Positions 15,534 to 24,902 of a stretch of 64,000 nucleotides of DNA are shown piece by piece. The notes under the pieces were generated by a model. That model did not search any database. It was not told the origin of the DNA and saw only the letters and a program-made list of their open reading frames with translations. Every line of letters starts with the position of its first letter. Within the stretch, counting starts at the first letter, position 1. This stretch comes from Plantimonas leprariae (GTDB taxonomy: Bacteria; Pseudomonadota; Alphaproteobacteria; Rhizobiales; Rhizobiaceae), in NCBI RefSeq assembly GCF_008802405.1, contig NZ_VZDO01000010.1:1-64000 (forward strand), written 5' to 3'. The position numbers and the translations under genes are program-made.

Positions 15534-16259
15534 TCAGGCGAAATACTGGCCGCCGTTCGCGGTGATCGTCGAGCCGGTGATGAAGCCGGCCTCGTCGGAC
15601 GCGAGGAACACGACGATCCGGGCGATCTCGTCGGGCTCGCCGAGCCGGCCGACCGGGATCTGAGGCAGGATCCGCTCGGCGAGCACCTTCTCGTCGATGG
15701 CGCGCACCATCTCGGTACCGACATAGCCCGGGCAGACGACGTTGACCGTGATGCCGACGCGCGCCCCCTCCTGCGCCAGCGCCCGGGTGAAGCCGATGTC
15801 GCCGGCCTTGGCGGCCGAATAGTTCGTCTGCCCCGCCTGACCCTTCTGTCCGTTGATCGAGGAGATGTTGACGACGCGACCGAAGCGGCGCTTGCGCATC
15901 CCCGGCCAGACCGGATGCGTCATGTTGAACAGGCCGTCGAGATTGGTGCGCATGACGCTCTTCCACTGGTCGGGCGTCATCTTGTGGAACATCGCGTCGC
16001 GGGTGATGCCGGCATTGTTGACGAGGACGTCGACCGGGCCGATCTCGCCTTCCACCCGCTCCAGCCCGGCGCGGCAGCTCTCGTAGTCGCCGACGTCCCA
16101 CTTCACCGCGGGAATGCCGGTTTCGGCGCTGAAGCGTTCGGCCGCCGCATCGTTGCCGGCATAGTTCGCGGCGACCGTGTAGCCGGCGCTCTTCAGGGCC
16201 GTGGCGATCGCCGCGCCGATGCCGCGCGTGCCGCCCGTGACGACCGCAACCCGTGCCAT
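15534..16259 (-). CDS. phaB: Acetoacetyl-CoA reductase
   Basis: An NADPH-dependent short-chain dehydrogenase of 241 residues that reduces acetoacetyl-CoA to (R)-3-hydroxybutyryl-CoA, the second step of polyhydroxybutyrate (PHB) synthesis. TGGTRGIGA (8-16) binds the cofactor, NNAGITRD follows near 83, and the catalytic Tyr and Lys lie in NYSAAKAG after GQKGQAGQT, the PhaB signature. The ATG at 16259 is preceded by GGAGG nine to ten bases upstream. It lies 70 bp after phaA on the same strand. Confidence 0.95.
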   Translation of the reverse strand: MARVAVVTGGTRGIGAAIATALKSAGYTVAANYAGNDAAAERFSAETGIPAVKWDVGDYESCRAGLERVEGEIGPVDVLVNNAGITRDAMFHKMTPDQWKSVMRTNLDGLFNMTHPVWPGMRKRRFGRVVNISSINGQKGQAGQTNYSAAKAGDIGFTRALAQEGARVGITVNVVCPGYVGTEMVRAIDEKVLAERILPQIPVGRLGEPDEIARIVVFLASDEAGFITGSTITANGGQYFA

Positions 16260-16329
16260 GTCCTTGCCTCCTCCCATCGGCCGGGCGTCTCCCGCGCCCG
16301 CTGCCGGATCCTCGACGACCTTTCCGCTA

Positions 16330-17514
16330 CTATAGCCGCTCGACGCACATCGCGACGCCCATGCCGCCGCCGATGCAGAGCGTGGCGAGACCCTTGTTCG
16401 CGCCCCGGCGCTTCATCTCGAACAGGAGCGTGTTGAGGCAGCGCGCGCCCGATGCTCCGATCGGGTGGCCGATGGCGATCGCGCCGCCGTTGACGTTGAC
16501 GATGTCCGGATTCCAGCCGAGGTCCTTGTTCACCGCGCAGGCCTGCGCCGCGAAGGCCTCGTTGGCCTCCGCGAGGTCGAGGTCCTCGATCCGCCAGCCG
16601 GCCTTCTCCAGGGCGCGGCGCGTCGCCGGGATCGGACCGGTGCCCATCACCGCCGGATCGACGCCGACCGTTGCCCAGGAGGCGATCCGCGCGAGGGGCG
16701 CGAGGCCCCGCCGCCCGGCTTCCTCCTCCGTCATCAGCACCACGGCCGCCGCGCCGTCGTTGATGCCGGAGGCGTTCGCCGCCGTCACGCTGCCTTCCTT
16801 GTCGAAGGCGGGCCGGAGCCTCGCGACCTTGTCGAGCGTCGTGCCGTCCTTGATGTATTCGTCGGCGTCCACCACCGTGTCGCCCTTGCGGCCCTTGACG
16901 GTGAAGGCGACGATCTCGTCGCGGAACCGCCCTTCCCGCCGCGCGGCTTCCGCCTTGTTCTGCGAGCGGACGGCGAACTCGTCCTGCTGATCGCGCGTGA
17001 TCTGCCACTGCCGCGCGACGTTCTCGGCGGTGATGCCCATGTGGTAGCCCTGGAAGGCGTCGATCAGCCCGTCGCGCAGCATGGTGTCGACCATCTTCAG
17101 GTCGCCCATCTTCGCGCCGGCCCGAAGGTGCGCCGCGTGCGGGGCCATCGACATCGACTCCTGCCCGCCCGCGACGACGACCGCCGCGTCGCCGGTGGCG
17201 ATCTGCTGCAGCCCAAGCGCCACCGCCCTGAGGCCGGAGCCGCAGAGCTGGTTGAGGCTCCAGGCCGTCTTCTCCTTCGGCACGCCCGCCGCCATCGCCG
17301 CCTGCCGGGCCGGGTTCTGCCCTTCGCCCGCCTGCAGCACCTGGCCGAGGATCACCTCGTCGACCTCGTCCGCCCCGACGCCGGCTCTCGCGAGGGCCTC
17401 CCGGATCGCCGCCGCGCCGAGCTGGTGGGCGGGCACGTCGGCAAAGGCGCCGTTGAACGCGCCGACGGGGGTGCGGGCCGCGCCGACGATCACCACGGAT
17501 TGGGCATTCGACAT
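16330..17514 (-). CDS. phaA: Acetyl-CoA C-acetyltransferase (beta-ketothiolase)
   Basis: A thiolase of 394 residues joining two acetyl-CoA to acetoacetyl-CoA, the first step of PHB synthesis. The nucleophile is Cys 91 in [12 protein letters not shown]; the His and second Cys lie in [11 protein letters not shown] and [14 protein letters not shown] at the C-terminus. The ATG at 17514 has GGAG nine bases upstream. It heads phaAB and is transcribed divergently from phaR across 189 bp, a region where PhaR could bind, though no clear operator was found. No phaC synthase lies in the window. Confidence 0.95.
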   Translation of the reverse strand: MSNAQSVVIVGAARTPVGAFNGAFADVPAHQLGAAAIREALARAGVGADEVDEVILGQVLQAGEGQNPARQAAMAAGVPKEKTAWSLNQLCGSGLRAVALGLQQIATGDAAVVVAGGQESMSMAPHAAHLRAGAKMGDLKMVDTMLRDGLIDAFQGYHMGITAENVARQWQITRDQQDEFAVRSQNKAEAARREGRFRDEIVAFTVKGRKGDTVVDADEYIKDGTTLDKVARLRPAFDKEGSVTAANASGINDGAAAVVLMTEEEAGRRGLAPLARIASWATVGVDPAVMGTGPIPATRRALEKAGWRIEDLDLAEANEAFAAQACAVNKDLGWNPDIVNVNGGAIAIGHPIGASGARCLNTLLFEMKRRGANKGLATLCIGGGMGVAMCVERL

Positions 17515-17703
17515 GGAATCGGCTCCTTCGACCGTCTCGCGCCGCAGCGGCTCCCGTATGCTCCAGATAGGCGGGCGCACGATCTTTTCACCAGATTAAT
17601 CCGCCGTGATGGGTATCGCGCGGGAAAAATCGCTCTAGTCTGTTGTGCACCGCCGAAACGACCGGCCGCCCGTCCGGCGGCCGCGCCGGGAAAGAACGAG
17701 CCG

Positions 17704-18288
17704 ATGTCGAAGCCTGCGGAAACCACGGTCATCAAGAAGTACGCCAACCGGCGGCTCTACAACACCGGCACCAGCACTTACGTGACGCTGGAGAACCTCG
17801 CCTCGATGGTGAAGACCAACGAGGAATTCGTGGTGCAGGACGCCAAGACCGGCGAGGACATCACCCATTCGGTGCTGACGCAGATCATCTTCGAGCAGGA
17901 GAACAAGGTCGGACAGAACATGATGCCGATCGCCTTCCTTCGGCAGCTCATCCGCTTCTACGGCGACCAGATGCAGATGGTCGTGCCGACCTTCCTCGAA
18001 CATTCGATGGCGGCCTTCTCGCGCGAGCAGGAGGGATTGCGCGAGAAGGTGATGGGCCGCGACGTCGCGAAGCTGATGGACGAGCAGGTGCGGCGCAACA
18101 CCGAGATGTTCCGGCAGGCGATGGCGATGTTCAATCCGTTCATGGCGAACGCGATGATGCCGAAGGCCTCAGAGGAGAAGGACGCGGCGGGCGGCGGCGG
18201 AGACGATCTCGCCGAGATGCGCCGCCAGCTCGCCGAGATGCGCGAGCGGATCGAGGCCTTGGACGGGCGGAAGGACCAGAACCCCTGA
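17704..18288 (+). CDS. phaR: Polyhydroxyalkanoate synthesis repressor
   Basis: A DNA- and PHB-granule-binding repressor of 194 residues. The N-terminal domain (about 8-70) is diagnostic: IKKYANRRLYNTGTSTYVTL. The middle part is the PHB-accumulation regulator domain (DITHSVLTQIIFEQEN...), and the C-terminus has an Ala/Met-rich amphipathic segment and a short coiled coil (LAEMRRQLAEMRERIEAL). PhaR senses PHB and represses phasin genes and itself. It is divergent from phaAB and converges on rpmF with a hairpin between them. Confidence 0.95.
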   Translation: MSKPAETTVIKKYANRRLYNTGTSTYVTLENLASMVKTNEEFVVQDAKTGEDITHSVLTQIIFEQENKVGQNMMPIAFLRQLIRFYGDQMQMVVPTFLEHSMAAFSREQEGLREKVMGRDVAKLMDEQVRRNTEMFRQAMAMFNPFMANAMMPKASEEKDAAGGGGDDLAEMRRQLAEMRERIEALDGRKDQNP

Positions 18289-18290
18289 CG

Positions 18291-18320
18291 AAAAAGGCCG
18301 GCGCCTCGCGGCCCGGCCCT
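18291..18320 (-). terminator. Rho-independent terminator after rpmF
   Basis: AGGCCGG / CCGGCCCT hairpin followed on the minus strand by TTTTTCG. It lies 27 bp past the rpmF stop and immediately past the convergent phaR stop. Confidence 0.75.
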
Positions 18321-18346
18321 TCGTCGCTCAGTGAGGCGGATGGCGC

Positions 18347-18532
18347 CTACGCGTCTTCCTTCACGGTGAGGATCTGCTTGCCGCGGTACATGCCGGTCTT
18401 CAGGTCGATGTGGTGCGGTCGACGCAGCTCGCCCGAGTTCTTGTCCTCGATATAGGTCGGGGCCTTCAGCGCGTCGGCCGAGCGGCGCATGCCGCGCTTC
18501 GAGGGGGAGGTTTTTCGCTTCGGAACGGCCAT
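18347..18532 (-). CDS. rpmF: 50S ribosomal protein L32
   Basis: A 61-residue ribosomal protein. The N-terminus [20 protein letters not shown] is the classic L32 opening. The zinc-binding cysteines found in some bacterial L32 proteins are absent, as usual in alphaproteobacteria. It is a single gene with its own terminator. In rhizobia it is typically followed upstream by mtgA; here a regulator/exporter pair sits between them. Confidence 0.97.
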   Translation of the reverse strand: MAVPKRKTSPSKRGMRRSADALKAPTYIEDKNSGELRRPHHIDLKTGMYRGKQILTVKEDA

Positions 18533-18708
18533 GTCTGTTTCTCCGTCGGATCGGCGGAAACGGACGACACCGCTCTTCCGCTAGGGATTGGTCCTGCCCG
18601 TCAGAAAGCGCCGCCGCGCGACCGGATCGATCGCGGACGAGCGACGCCATGACGGGAATTGGCGGTGCCCATACCAAAAGCCGCGCCCGATGCCAAGGCC
18701 GCGGAGCC

Positions 18709-19422
18709 TCATCCGGGAGCAGGACCGCTCGCGGCCGGCCGGTCGGGCATCCAGCCGCCGATCCAGGCGTCGCGCAGCCTGTCGCCCTCGCCGCGGAAAT
18801 ACGCGTCGACCGCCTGGCTCGCCAGGACGCGCTCCGCCCGGAACTGGCGTAGCGCCGAGCGCAGCTCGCACCACGCGACGATGTTGGTCGTCTCGGGATA
18901 GTAGATCAGCGCGATCGGGCGGATCGTGCGTTCCGTCTCCCGGCCGGCCTCGTCGCGGTAGCTGAGCTTCAGCTTCCGCTCGTCCCGGACGGCCCGCCGG
19001 ACGGTGGCGAGGTCGACGCCGGCCGGCGAAGCCGCGACCTCGCCCCAGGCGTGGATCGCCCGTCCGTCGATCGCCCGGGCGAGCGGCGCCGGCATCGCGG
19101 CGGCGACCTTGGCCGCGACTTGGCTCGCGGCCGCGCGCAGTTCCTCATCGCCCGTGCGGCGGAGCAGCGACAGGGCGAGAACCACGGCCTCGGTCTCCTC
19201 GATCGTGAACATCAGCGGCGGCAGCGTGAAGCCCGGCCGGAGCACGTAGCCGATGCCGCGGCCGCCCTCGATCGGCACCCGCATCGCCTGGAGGGCGGCG
19301 ATGTCGCGGTAGACCGAGCGCTGCGAGACCTCGAGCGCCGCCGCGATCCGCGCCGCGGTGACCGGCCGCCTGGCGAGCCGCAGGGTCTGGACGATCTCGA
19401 ACAGGCGCGATGCCTTACGCAT
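18709..19422 (-). CDS. HTH and WYL domain transcriptional regulator (YafY type)
   Basis: A 237-residue regulator. The N-terminal HTH_11 winged helix (about 5-60) contains ITAARIAAALEVS-type helices followed by QRSVYRDIAAL. The C-terminal WYL domain runs from about 130 to 205 (LKLSYRD...RPIALIYYPETTNIVAWCELR). WYL domains sense small ligands or nucleic acid; this architecture usually controls a divergent neighbour, here the LysE exporter. A short inverted repeat lies between the two starts. Ligand unknown. Confidence 0.88.
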   Translation of the reverse strand: MRKASRLFEIVQTLRLARRPVTAARIAAALEVSQRSVYRDIAALQAMRVPIEGGRGIGYVLRPGFTLPPLMFTIEETEAVVLALSLLRRTGDEELRAAASQVAAKVAAAMPAPLARAIDGRAIHAWGEVAASPAGVDLATVRRAVRDERKLKLSYRDEAGRETERTIRPIALIYYPETTNIVAWCELRSALRQFRAERVLASQAVDAYFRGEGDRLRDAWIGGWMPDRPAASGPAPG

Positions 19423-19434
19423 CGATCAGTCCTC

Positions 19435-19446
19435 GTCACAACTGAC
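19435..19446. promoter_or_regulatory. Inverted repeat between WYL regulator and LysE exporter
   Basis: GTCA-CAAC-TGAC, a perfect four-bp-arm palindrome 13 bp upstream of the regulator ATG and 61 bp upstream of the exporter start. It is the only symmetrical element in this 84-bp divergent region and a candidate operator. Confidence 0.4.
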
Positions 19447-19506
19447 ACGACCCTGGCCATTGCGAGCGGGTAAGGAGCCGCTTCGACGCGAAGAAGGGCC
19501 GCCGCT

Positions 19507-20151
19507 TTGACCTACGCCGAAAACCTCTGGCTCTATACCGCCCTCGTCTTCGGTATCATCGTCGTGCCGGGCATGGATATGCTGTTCGTGCTGACCAACG
19601 CGCTGACGGGCGGGCGCCCGGCGGGCCTGTCGGCGACGGCGGGCATCATGGCGGGGGGCGCCGTGCATACGCTGAGCGGGGCGGTCGGCGTCGGCATCCT
19701 CCTCCGGACGGCGCCGTGGCTGTTCACCGTCGCGCTCTTCGCCGGGGCGGCCTACATGGTCTGGATCGGCGTGACGCTGATCCGCAGTTCGATCACGGTC
19801 CAGGCCGTCGGCGCGGCGGCGAGCCGCTCGCGGTGGACCGCCTTCCGGCAGGGGCTCGTCACCTGCCTCCTCAACCCCAAGGCCTACCTCTTCGTCGTTT
19901 CCGTCTTTCCGCAGTTCATGAAGCCGCAATACGGCCCGCTGTGGCGGCAAGCCCTGGCGATCGGCGCGATCACCGTCGCCATGCAGTTCGCGGTCTATGG
20001 CGCCCTGGCGCTCGCGGCCGGGAGGAGCCGGACGGTGCTGACGTCGTCGCCGGGTGCGACGATCCTGATCGGCCGGGCGGCGGGCGTCCTGTTCGTCCTC
20101 GTGGCGCTGGTCACGGCCTGGCACGGCCTCGGCGGCGCGGTCTCGTCGTGA
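19507..20151 (+). CDS. LysE/RhtB family exporter
   Basis: An inner-membrane exporter of 214 residues with about six hydrophobic segments. The family opening VPGMDMLFVLTNALTGGRPAGL and the second block GLVTCLLNPKAYLFVVSVFPQF (about 115-140) are clear. Such proteins pump out amino acids or derivatives such as homoserine, threonine or cysteine; the substrate cannot be told. The start is a TTG at 19507 with AAGAAGG about ten bases upstream; no ATG suits. It is divergent from the WYL regulator and converges on mtgA. Confidence 0.88.
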   Translation: MTYAENLWLYTALVFGIIVVPGMDMLFVLTNALTGGRPAGLSATAGIMAGGAVHTLSGAVGVGILLRTAPWLFTVALFAGAAYMVWIGVTLIRSSITVQAVGAAASRSRWTAFRQGLVTCLLNPKAYLFVVSVFPQFMKPQYGPLWRQALAIGAITVAMQFAVYGALALAAGRSRTVLTSSPGATILIGRAAGVLFVLVALVTAWHGLGGAVSS

Positions 20152-20173
20152 GCCGCGCCCGCCGGGGCGAGCG

Positions 20174-20881
20174 TCAGCCGTCCGCCTTCGCCTGCCGCTG
20201 CGCCGGCTCGACCACGCAGTCGGAGAAGCCGCCGGCCCGCTTGGCGCGCCCCTCGATGCGGCTCGCGATCTGCGAAAGCATCCGCGAGGGCTTGCCCGGA
20301 TTGCGTTTCGAGGGGGCGGGGAGGGTCTTCGCCAGCAGCGCCGCCTCGCGGGAGGAGAGCGCGAAGGCCGGCTTCTCGAAATAGTGCCAGGACGCCGCCT
20401 GGACGCCGTAGATGCCCTCGCCGAACTCGGCGACGTTGAGGTAGATCTCCATCAGGCGCGGCTTGGAGAGGATCAGGTCGGCGTAGAGCGCCAGCGGCAC
20501 TTCGAGGCCCTTGCGCACGAAGCTCCGGCTCGTCCAGAGGAAGAGGTTCTTCGCGGTCTGCATCGGGATGGTGGAGGCGCCGCGCGTCGACTCGCCCTCC
20601 AGCGCGTCGTCGATCACGCCGTTCAGCTCGCGCCAGTCGACGCCGCGGTGGTAGCAGTACTGCCCGTCCTCCGACAGCATCACGGTGCGCACCAGCACCG
20701 GCGAGATGTCGGCGAGCGGCACCCATTCGCGCGCGACCGGCTTCAGCCGCGCCCAGTCGAACAGCATCAGCGTCGAGACGGGATGGACGGCGGGAATGGC
20801 GTAGACCGGCACCAGCGCGATCGGCAACAGCGCGAGCACCGCGAAGGTGACGAGAAGGAAGCCGAGAACGCGTCGGATCAT
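20174..20881 (-). CDS. mtgA: Monofunctional peptidoglycan glycosyltransferase
   Basis: A GT51 enzyme of 235 residues, anchored by an N-terminal membrane helix (about 5-25), that polymerises lipid II into glycan strands. The catalytic Glu is in VMLSEDGQYCYHRGVDW (about 70-86); the second motif is RGASTIPMQTAKNLFLW and a third is KPRLMEIYLNVAEFGEGIYG. There is no transpeptidase domain, which separates it from class A penicillin-binding proteins. Adjacent to ispA, divergently transcribed. Confidence 0.95.
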   Translation of the reverse strand: MIRRVLGFLLVTFAVLALLPIALVPVYAIPAVHPVSTLMLFDWARLKPVAREWVPLADISPVLVRTVMLSEDGQYCYHRGVDWRELNGVIDDALEGESTRGASTIPMQTAKNLFLWTSRSFVRKGLEVPLALYADLILSKPRLMEIYLNVAEFGEGIYGVQAASWHYFEKPAFALSSREAALLAKTLPAPSKRNPGKPSRMLSQIASRIEGRAKRAGGFSDCVVEPAQRQAKADG

Positions 20882-21010
20882 CGGGGTCTTTCGGAAGAGA
20901 CCGGAAAGTCATAGCCGCCCGCCCCTCGCCCCGCAACGAGGACGCGCGAACATGCTTGACGCTTCGCGCCGGTTCGGCGAAGCCCGCGCGGAAATCTCGA
21001 GGGACATGCG

Positions 21011-21922
21011 ATGGCGGACAACGATGCGGGCTTCGAGGCGCGCCTGGCGGAAGCCGCGCGGCTGGTGGTGGAGCGGCTGGAGCGCTGCCTGTCGGAGGGC
21101 GAGCCGCTGATGGCGGGCGTGCCGGCGCGGCTGCGGGCGGCGATGCGGCACGGCGTCCTCAACGGTGGCAAGCGCCTCCGCCCGTTCCTCGTCATGGAGA
21201 CCGCCCGGCTCTGCGGCGCGCCGGAGGCCGCCGCGCTCGACGCCGCCGCCGCGCTCGAATGCATCCACTCCTATTCGCTCGTCCACGACGACCTGCCGGC
21301 GATGGACGACGACGACCTGCGGCGCGGCCAGCCGACCGTCCACGTCGCCTTCGACGAGGCGACGGCGATCCTCGCCGGCGACGCGCTCCTCACCCTCGCC
21401 TTCGGGCTCGTCGCCGCCTCGCACGACGCCGAGCCGCAAGCGCGGCTGCATCTCGTCCACGCCCTGTCGCGGGAAGCCGGCGCGGCCGGCATGGTGGGCG
21501 GCCAGCTTCTCGACCTCGAAGCGGAGGACGAGACGAGCCTCCCCGAGGCTGCCATCGCCCGGATGCAGGCGATGAAGACCGGCGCGCTGATCGCCTTCGC
21601 CTGCGAGGCGGGACCGCTCCTGGCCGGCGCGCCGGCCGAGAAGCGCGAGCGCTTCCGCCGCTTCGGCGAGACGATCGGCCTCGCCTTCCAGCTCGCCGAC
21701 GACCTCCTCGACGAGACGGCGGATGCTGCGACCCTCGGCAAGGCGGCCGGCAAGGACCGGGCGCGCGGCAAGAAGACCCTGCCCGCTCTCCACGGCCACG
21801 ACTGGACGCGAGCGCGCCTCGACGCGCTCGTCGCCGAGGCCGGCGAGCTCCTCGCGCCGGAAGGCGCCGACGCGGCGACGCTCGTCGCCGCCGCCCGCTT
21901 CATCGCCGAGCGGACGCGGTAG
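21011..21922 (+). CDS. ispA: Farnesyl/geranyl diphosphate synthase
   Basis: A polyprenyl synthase of 303 residues condensing isopentenyl diphosphate with allylic diphosphates. The first aspartate-rich motif is DDLPAMDDDD (93-102) and the second QLADDLLDET (about 220-229); GGKRLRP (52-58) binds substrate. Two residues between the motif aspartates and no bulky residue blocking at once suggest a C15 or C20 product; farnesyl diphosphate is most usual. It supplies quinone, hopanoid and undecaprenyl precursors and shares the pathway with ispG further on. Confidence 0.92.
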   Translation: MADNDAGFEARLAEAARLVVERLERCLSEGEPLMAGVPARLRAAMRHGVLNGGKRLRPFLVMETARLCGAPEAAALDAAAALECIHSYSLVHDDLPAMDDDDLRRGQPTVHVAFDEATAILAGDALLTLAFGLVAASHDAEPQARLHLVHALSREAGAAGMVGGQLLDLEAEDETSLPEAAIARMQAMKTGALIAFACEAGPLLAGAPAEKRERFRRFGETIGLAFQLADDLLDETADAATLGKAAGKDRARGKKTLPALHGHDWTRARLDALVAEAGELLAPEGADAATLVAAARFIAERTR

Positions 21923-21990
21923 GTTCCTTCCGGCTTGCCTCGCGCCTATGTTAAACGCACGAGGGGGCGTAGGTCGGGAAGGTCGCATCC

Positions 21991-22248
21991 ATGGCTCACC
22001 GCATTGAGGTTTCGGCCGACGGCACCGTGCGGCTTCCCGCCGAGGTGATGGAGCGTCATGGTATTTCCGAAGGCGGTATGATGGTGCTCGAAGATCGCGG
22101 CAGCTCGATCGTCATGCGGACTTTCGCGGAGTTCGTCGCCGACATCCAGGCGTGGAGTCGTGAGGTTCTCGGCGACAAGAACCTGACGGTCGACGATTTT
22201 CTCGCCGAACGCCGCCGCGATGCGGCGCGGGAGTTTTCGGAGGATTGA
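21991..22248 (+). CDS. AbrB/MazE-type antitoxin
   Basis: An 85-residue protein with an N-terminal SpoVT/AbrB swapped-hairpin domain (about 5-45: VSADGTVRLPAEVMERHGISEGG) and a C-terminal acidic tail (LTVDDFLAERRRDAAREFSED) that would wrap the toxin. Antitoxins of this type bind their own promoter. The gene overlaps the downstream PIN toxin by four bases (start TTG inside the stop), as usual for toxin-antitoxin pairs. Confidence 0.88.
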   Translation: MAHRIEVSADGTVRLPAEVMERHGISEGGMMVLEDRGSSIVMRTFAEFVADIQAWSREVLGDKNLTVDDFLAERRRDAAREFSED

Positions 22249-22634
22249 TCCGGGCGGTTCTCGACGCCTCCGCGCTGCTGGCGCTCATGCTGGACGAGAA
22301 AGGCGCGGAGCGGGTCGCGGCCTATGGCGACCACGTGGCGATGGCGTCGCTGAACGTCGGCGAGGTCGCGGCGATCTATGCTCGACGCGGCGTCGATGAT
22401 GCCAGGATCGCGGCGCGACTGAAGACCCTGCCGTTCGATGTCGTGCCGCTCGATCGCGACCTCGCGATCGAGGCCGGATTGCTCGGATCGAGAACCAGAC
22501 GGTTCGGCCTGTCGCTCGGCGATCGCGTCTGCCTTTGCCTGGCACGGCGGCTGGGCGTCGTCGCCGTCACCGCGGATCGCGTCTGGGCGAAGGCGGCGGC
22601 GGAACTCGACGTCGCGGTCGAGCTGATCCGCTGA
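22245..22634 (+). CDS. vapC: PIN domain toxin (VapC type)
   Basis: A 129-residue PIN-domain ribonuclease. The four acidic residues of the metal site are present: Asp 7 (VLDASALL), Glu 40 (NVGE), Asp 93 (LGDRVCLCLA) and Asp 111 (VTADRVW). VapC toxins cut tRNA or rRNA when freed from antitoxin. The start is a TTG overlapping the antitoxin stop. It ends only four bp from the convergent lytic transglycosylase stop, so the pair is tightly wedged between ispA and that gene. Confidence 0.9.
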   Translation: MIRAVLDASALLALMLDEKGAERVAAYGDHVAMASLNVGEVAAIYARRGVDDARIAARLKTLPFDVVPLDRDLAIEAGLLGSRTRRFGLSLGDRVCLCLARRLGVVAVTADRVWAKAAAELDVAVELIR

Positions 22635-22638
22635 AGGC

Positions 22639-23505
22639 TCAGTTCCGGAGCACCACACAGGCGCCGCCCGCGCCGCGGTACTTCGCGCAGAAGCTGTTCG
22701 CCTCGCGGCGAGAGTCCGCGCCGATCCGGATCGCGGTGATACGGCGCGGGCCGGACAGGGGGCGCACCCGCATCACGATCGGCTTCAGATCGCCGAGCAC
22801 GGACGGGTAGCGGTCCTGCAGCTTGTGGAAGATGTTCACCGCGATCGCCTCGTTCGGATTGCCGGCGATCTGCGCGCCCCAGGGCCGCATCGGCGCGCTT
22901 TCGGCATAGGTGAAGACGGCGCGGGTGGTGAGGACGGGCAGGCGGCGGCAGCCCGCGGCGAAGTCGAGCCCGTCGACCAGCGGCCGGACCGCCGCCTCGC
23001 GCCGGTCCTCGCGGAAGAAGGACGCCGGCTGCGCGGTGATCGACAGGACGTAGTCCTCGGTCTCGTAAGGCAGGCGGCCGCCGCTCGCCACCCAGCGCTT
23101 CACCCGGTTGATCCCGCCGTTGTAGGCCGCCGCCGCGAGGCCCCAGGAGCCGAGTTCGGCGCGAAGATCCCGGAGATAGGTCGCCGAATGGTAGAGCGCC
23201 TCTTTCTTGTCGTAGGGATTGGCGAGCCCGCGCTCGCGGGCCGTATAGGGCATGAACTGCGCGATGCCTTCGGCCCCGACCGGCGAGCGCGCCGATTCGT
23301 CGAAGCGCGACTCCTTCCAGATCAGCCGCGCGAAGAAGTCCGGCGCCATGCCGACTGCGGTCGCGTTCTCGGCGATCAGGTCGCAAATCTCGCCGACGCG
23401 CGGATCGCTTTTCTCGCCGGTCTTGTCCTCGGCGAGAGCGGGAGTGGAGATCAGGAGCGCGACGAGGGCCGCGCCGGCGGCGAGGCGCAGCCGGCTTCGC
23501 CTCAT
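22639..23505 (-). CDS. Lytic transglycosylase (SLT domain)
   Basis: A periplasmic murein-cleaving enzyme of 288 residues. A signal peptide ([21 protein letters not shown]) is followed by an SLT domain. The catalytic Glu is in [12 protein letters not shown] (about 62-73), followed by [17 protein letters not shown] and the Tyr motif [14 protein letters not shown]. The remaining C-terminal 100 residues are not recognised. The ATG at 23505 overlaps the ispG stop by four bases, so the two genes are translationally coupled, which is common in this group although the functions differ. Confidence 0.92.
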   Translation of the reverse strand: MRRSRLRLAAGAALVALLISTPALAEDKTGEKSDPRVGEICDLIAENATAVGMAPDFFARLIWKESRFDESARSPVGAEGIAQFMPYTARERGLANPYDKKEALYHSATYLRDLRAELGSWGLAAAAYNGGINRVKRWVASGGRLPYETEDYVLSITAQPASFFREDRREAAVRPLVDGLDFAAGCRRLPVLTTRAVFTYAESAPMRPWGAQIAGNPNEAIAVNIFHKLQDRYPSVLGDLKPIVMRVRPLSGPRRITAIRIGADSRREANSFCAKYRGAGGACVVLRN

Positions 23506-24779
23506 TCCGCCGCGGCGGCGGGCGCGGCGGCGACGCCGAAGCGCCGCTCGATGTAGTTCTGCACCATGGCCTCGAAGTCCTCGGCGATGTTCGGGCCGCG
23601 CAGCGTCGCGACCTTCTTGCCGTCGACGAAGATGGGAGCGGCCGGCGTCTCGCCGGTGCCGGGGAGCGAGATGCCGATGTCGGCGTGCTTTGACTCGCCC
23701 GGCCCGTTGACGATGCAGCCCATGACCGCGACCTTCAGCGTCTCGACGCCGGGATAGCGGGTGCGCCAGACCGGCATGTTGCGGCGAAGGTCGCCCTCGA
23801 TCCGCTCGGCGAGTTCCTGGAAGACGGTGGAGGTGGTGCGCCCGCACCCCGGGCACGCGGCCACCACCGGCACGAACTGCCGGAAGCCCATGGTCTGCAG
23901 GAGTTCCTGCCCAACCTGCACCTCGCGCGTCCGGTCGCCGCCGGGCTCGGGCGTCAGGGACACGCGGATCGTGTCGCCGATGCCCTCCTGCAGCAGGATG
24001 CCCATCGCGGCGGACGAGGCGACGACGCCCTTGGTGCCCATGCCGGCCTCGGTCAGCCCGAGATGCAGCGCGTGGTCGGTGCGGCGCGACAGGTCGCGGT
24101 AGACGGCGATGAGGTCCTGGACGTTGGAGACCTTGGCGGACAGGATGATGCGCTCGCGCGCGAGGCCCGTCTCCTCGGCGAGCTCGGCCGACAGGAGCGC
24201 CGAGCGGATGATCGCCTCGCGCATCACCGCCCGCGCCGAGACGGGGCGGGCGGAAGCGGAGTTCTCGTCCATCAGGCGGGTCAGGAGTTCCTGGTCGAGC
24301 GAGCCCCAGTTGACGCCGATCCGCACCGTCTTGTCGAACCGGATCGCGGTCTCGACGATCGCCACGAACTGCCGGTCCTTCTTGTCCTTGAAGCCGACAT
24401 TGCCGGGATTGATCCGGTACTTCGCCAGCGCCTCGGCGCAGGCCGGATGGTCGGCGAGGAGCTTGTGGCCGATATAATGGAAGTCGCCGACGAGCGGCAC
24501 GTCGACGCCCAGCCGGGCGAGGCGGTCGCGGATGTGCGGCACGGCCCTGGCCGCCTCGTCGCGGTCCACCGTGATGCGGACGATCTCGGACCCGGCCCTC
24601 GCCAGCGCCGCCACCTGCGCGACGGTCGCGTCGGCGTCGGCCGTATCGGTGTTGGTCATCGACTGCACCACGACGGGCGCGTCGCCGCCGACGAGAACGC
24701 CGCCGACATCCACCGCGACGGTGCGGCGGCGGGGAAACGGCTCGGCTTCGTCGGTGTCGATCGGGGCTTGGCTGTTCAT
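23502..24779 (-). CDS. ispG: 4-hydroxy-3-methylbut-2-enyl-diphosphate synthase
   Basis: An iron-sulfur enzyme of the MEP isoprenoid pathway (also gcpE), 425 residues, converting the cyclic diphosphate MEcPP to HMBPP. The TIM-barrel half begins [16 protein letters not shown], and the 4Fe-4S site is in ACPGCGRTT and the later [13 protein letters not shown]. Electrons come from flavodoxin or ferredoxin. Length and motifs are normal. With ispA about 1.6 kb away this is a small isoprenoid neighbourhood. Confidence 0.95.
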   Translation of the reverse strand: MNSQAPIDTDEAEPFPRRRTVAVDVGGVLVGGDAPVVVQSMTNTDTADADATVAQVAALARAGSEIVRITVDRDEAARAVPHIRDRLARLGVDVPLVGDFHYIGHKLLADHPACAEALAKYRINPGNVGFKDKKDRQFVAIVETAIRFDKTVRIGVNWGSLDQELLTRLMDENSASARPVSARAVMREAIIRSALLSAELAEETGLARERIILSAKVSNVQDLIAVYRDLSRRTDHALHLGLTEAGMGTKGVVASSAAMGILLQEGIGDTIRVSLTPEPGGDRTREVQVGQELLQTMGFRQFVPVVAACPGCGRTTSTVFQELAERIEGDLRRNMPVWRTRYPGVETLKVAVMGCIVNGPGESKHADIGISLPGTGETPAAPIFVDGKKVATLRGPNIAEDFEAMVQNYIERRFGVAAAPAAAAE

Positions 24780-24902
24780 GGGTTCCGTCCGCGCGGCGGA
24801 GAATGTGGCCGATCAGGCCTCAAGCTCCGCTTGTCGTGTTGCATCGCTCCGGTGTCAAGGTCATGACGGAGCGGCCCTTCCGCAAGCACCGCGTATCGCC
24901 GC

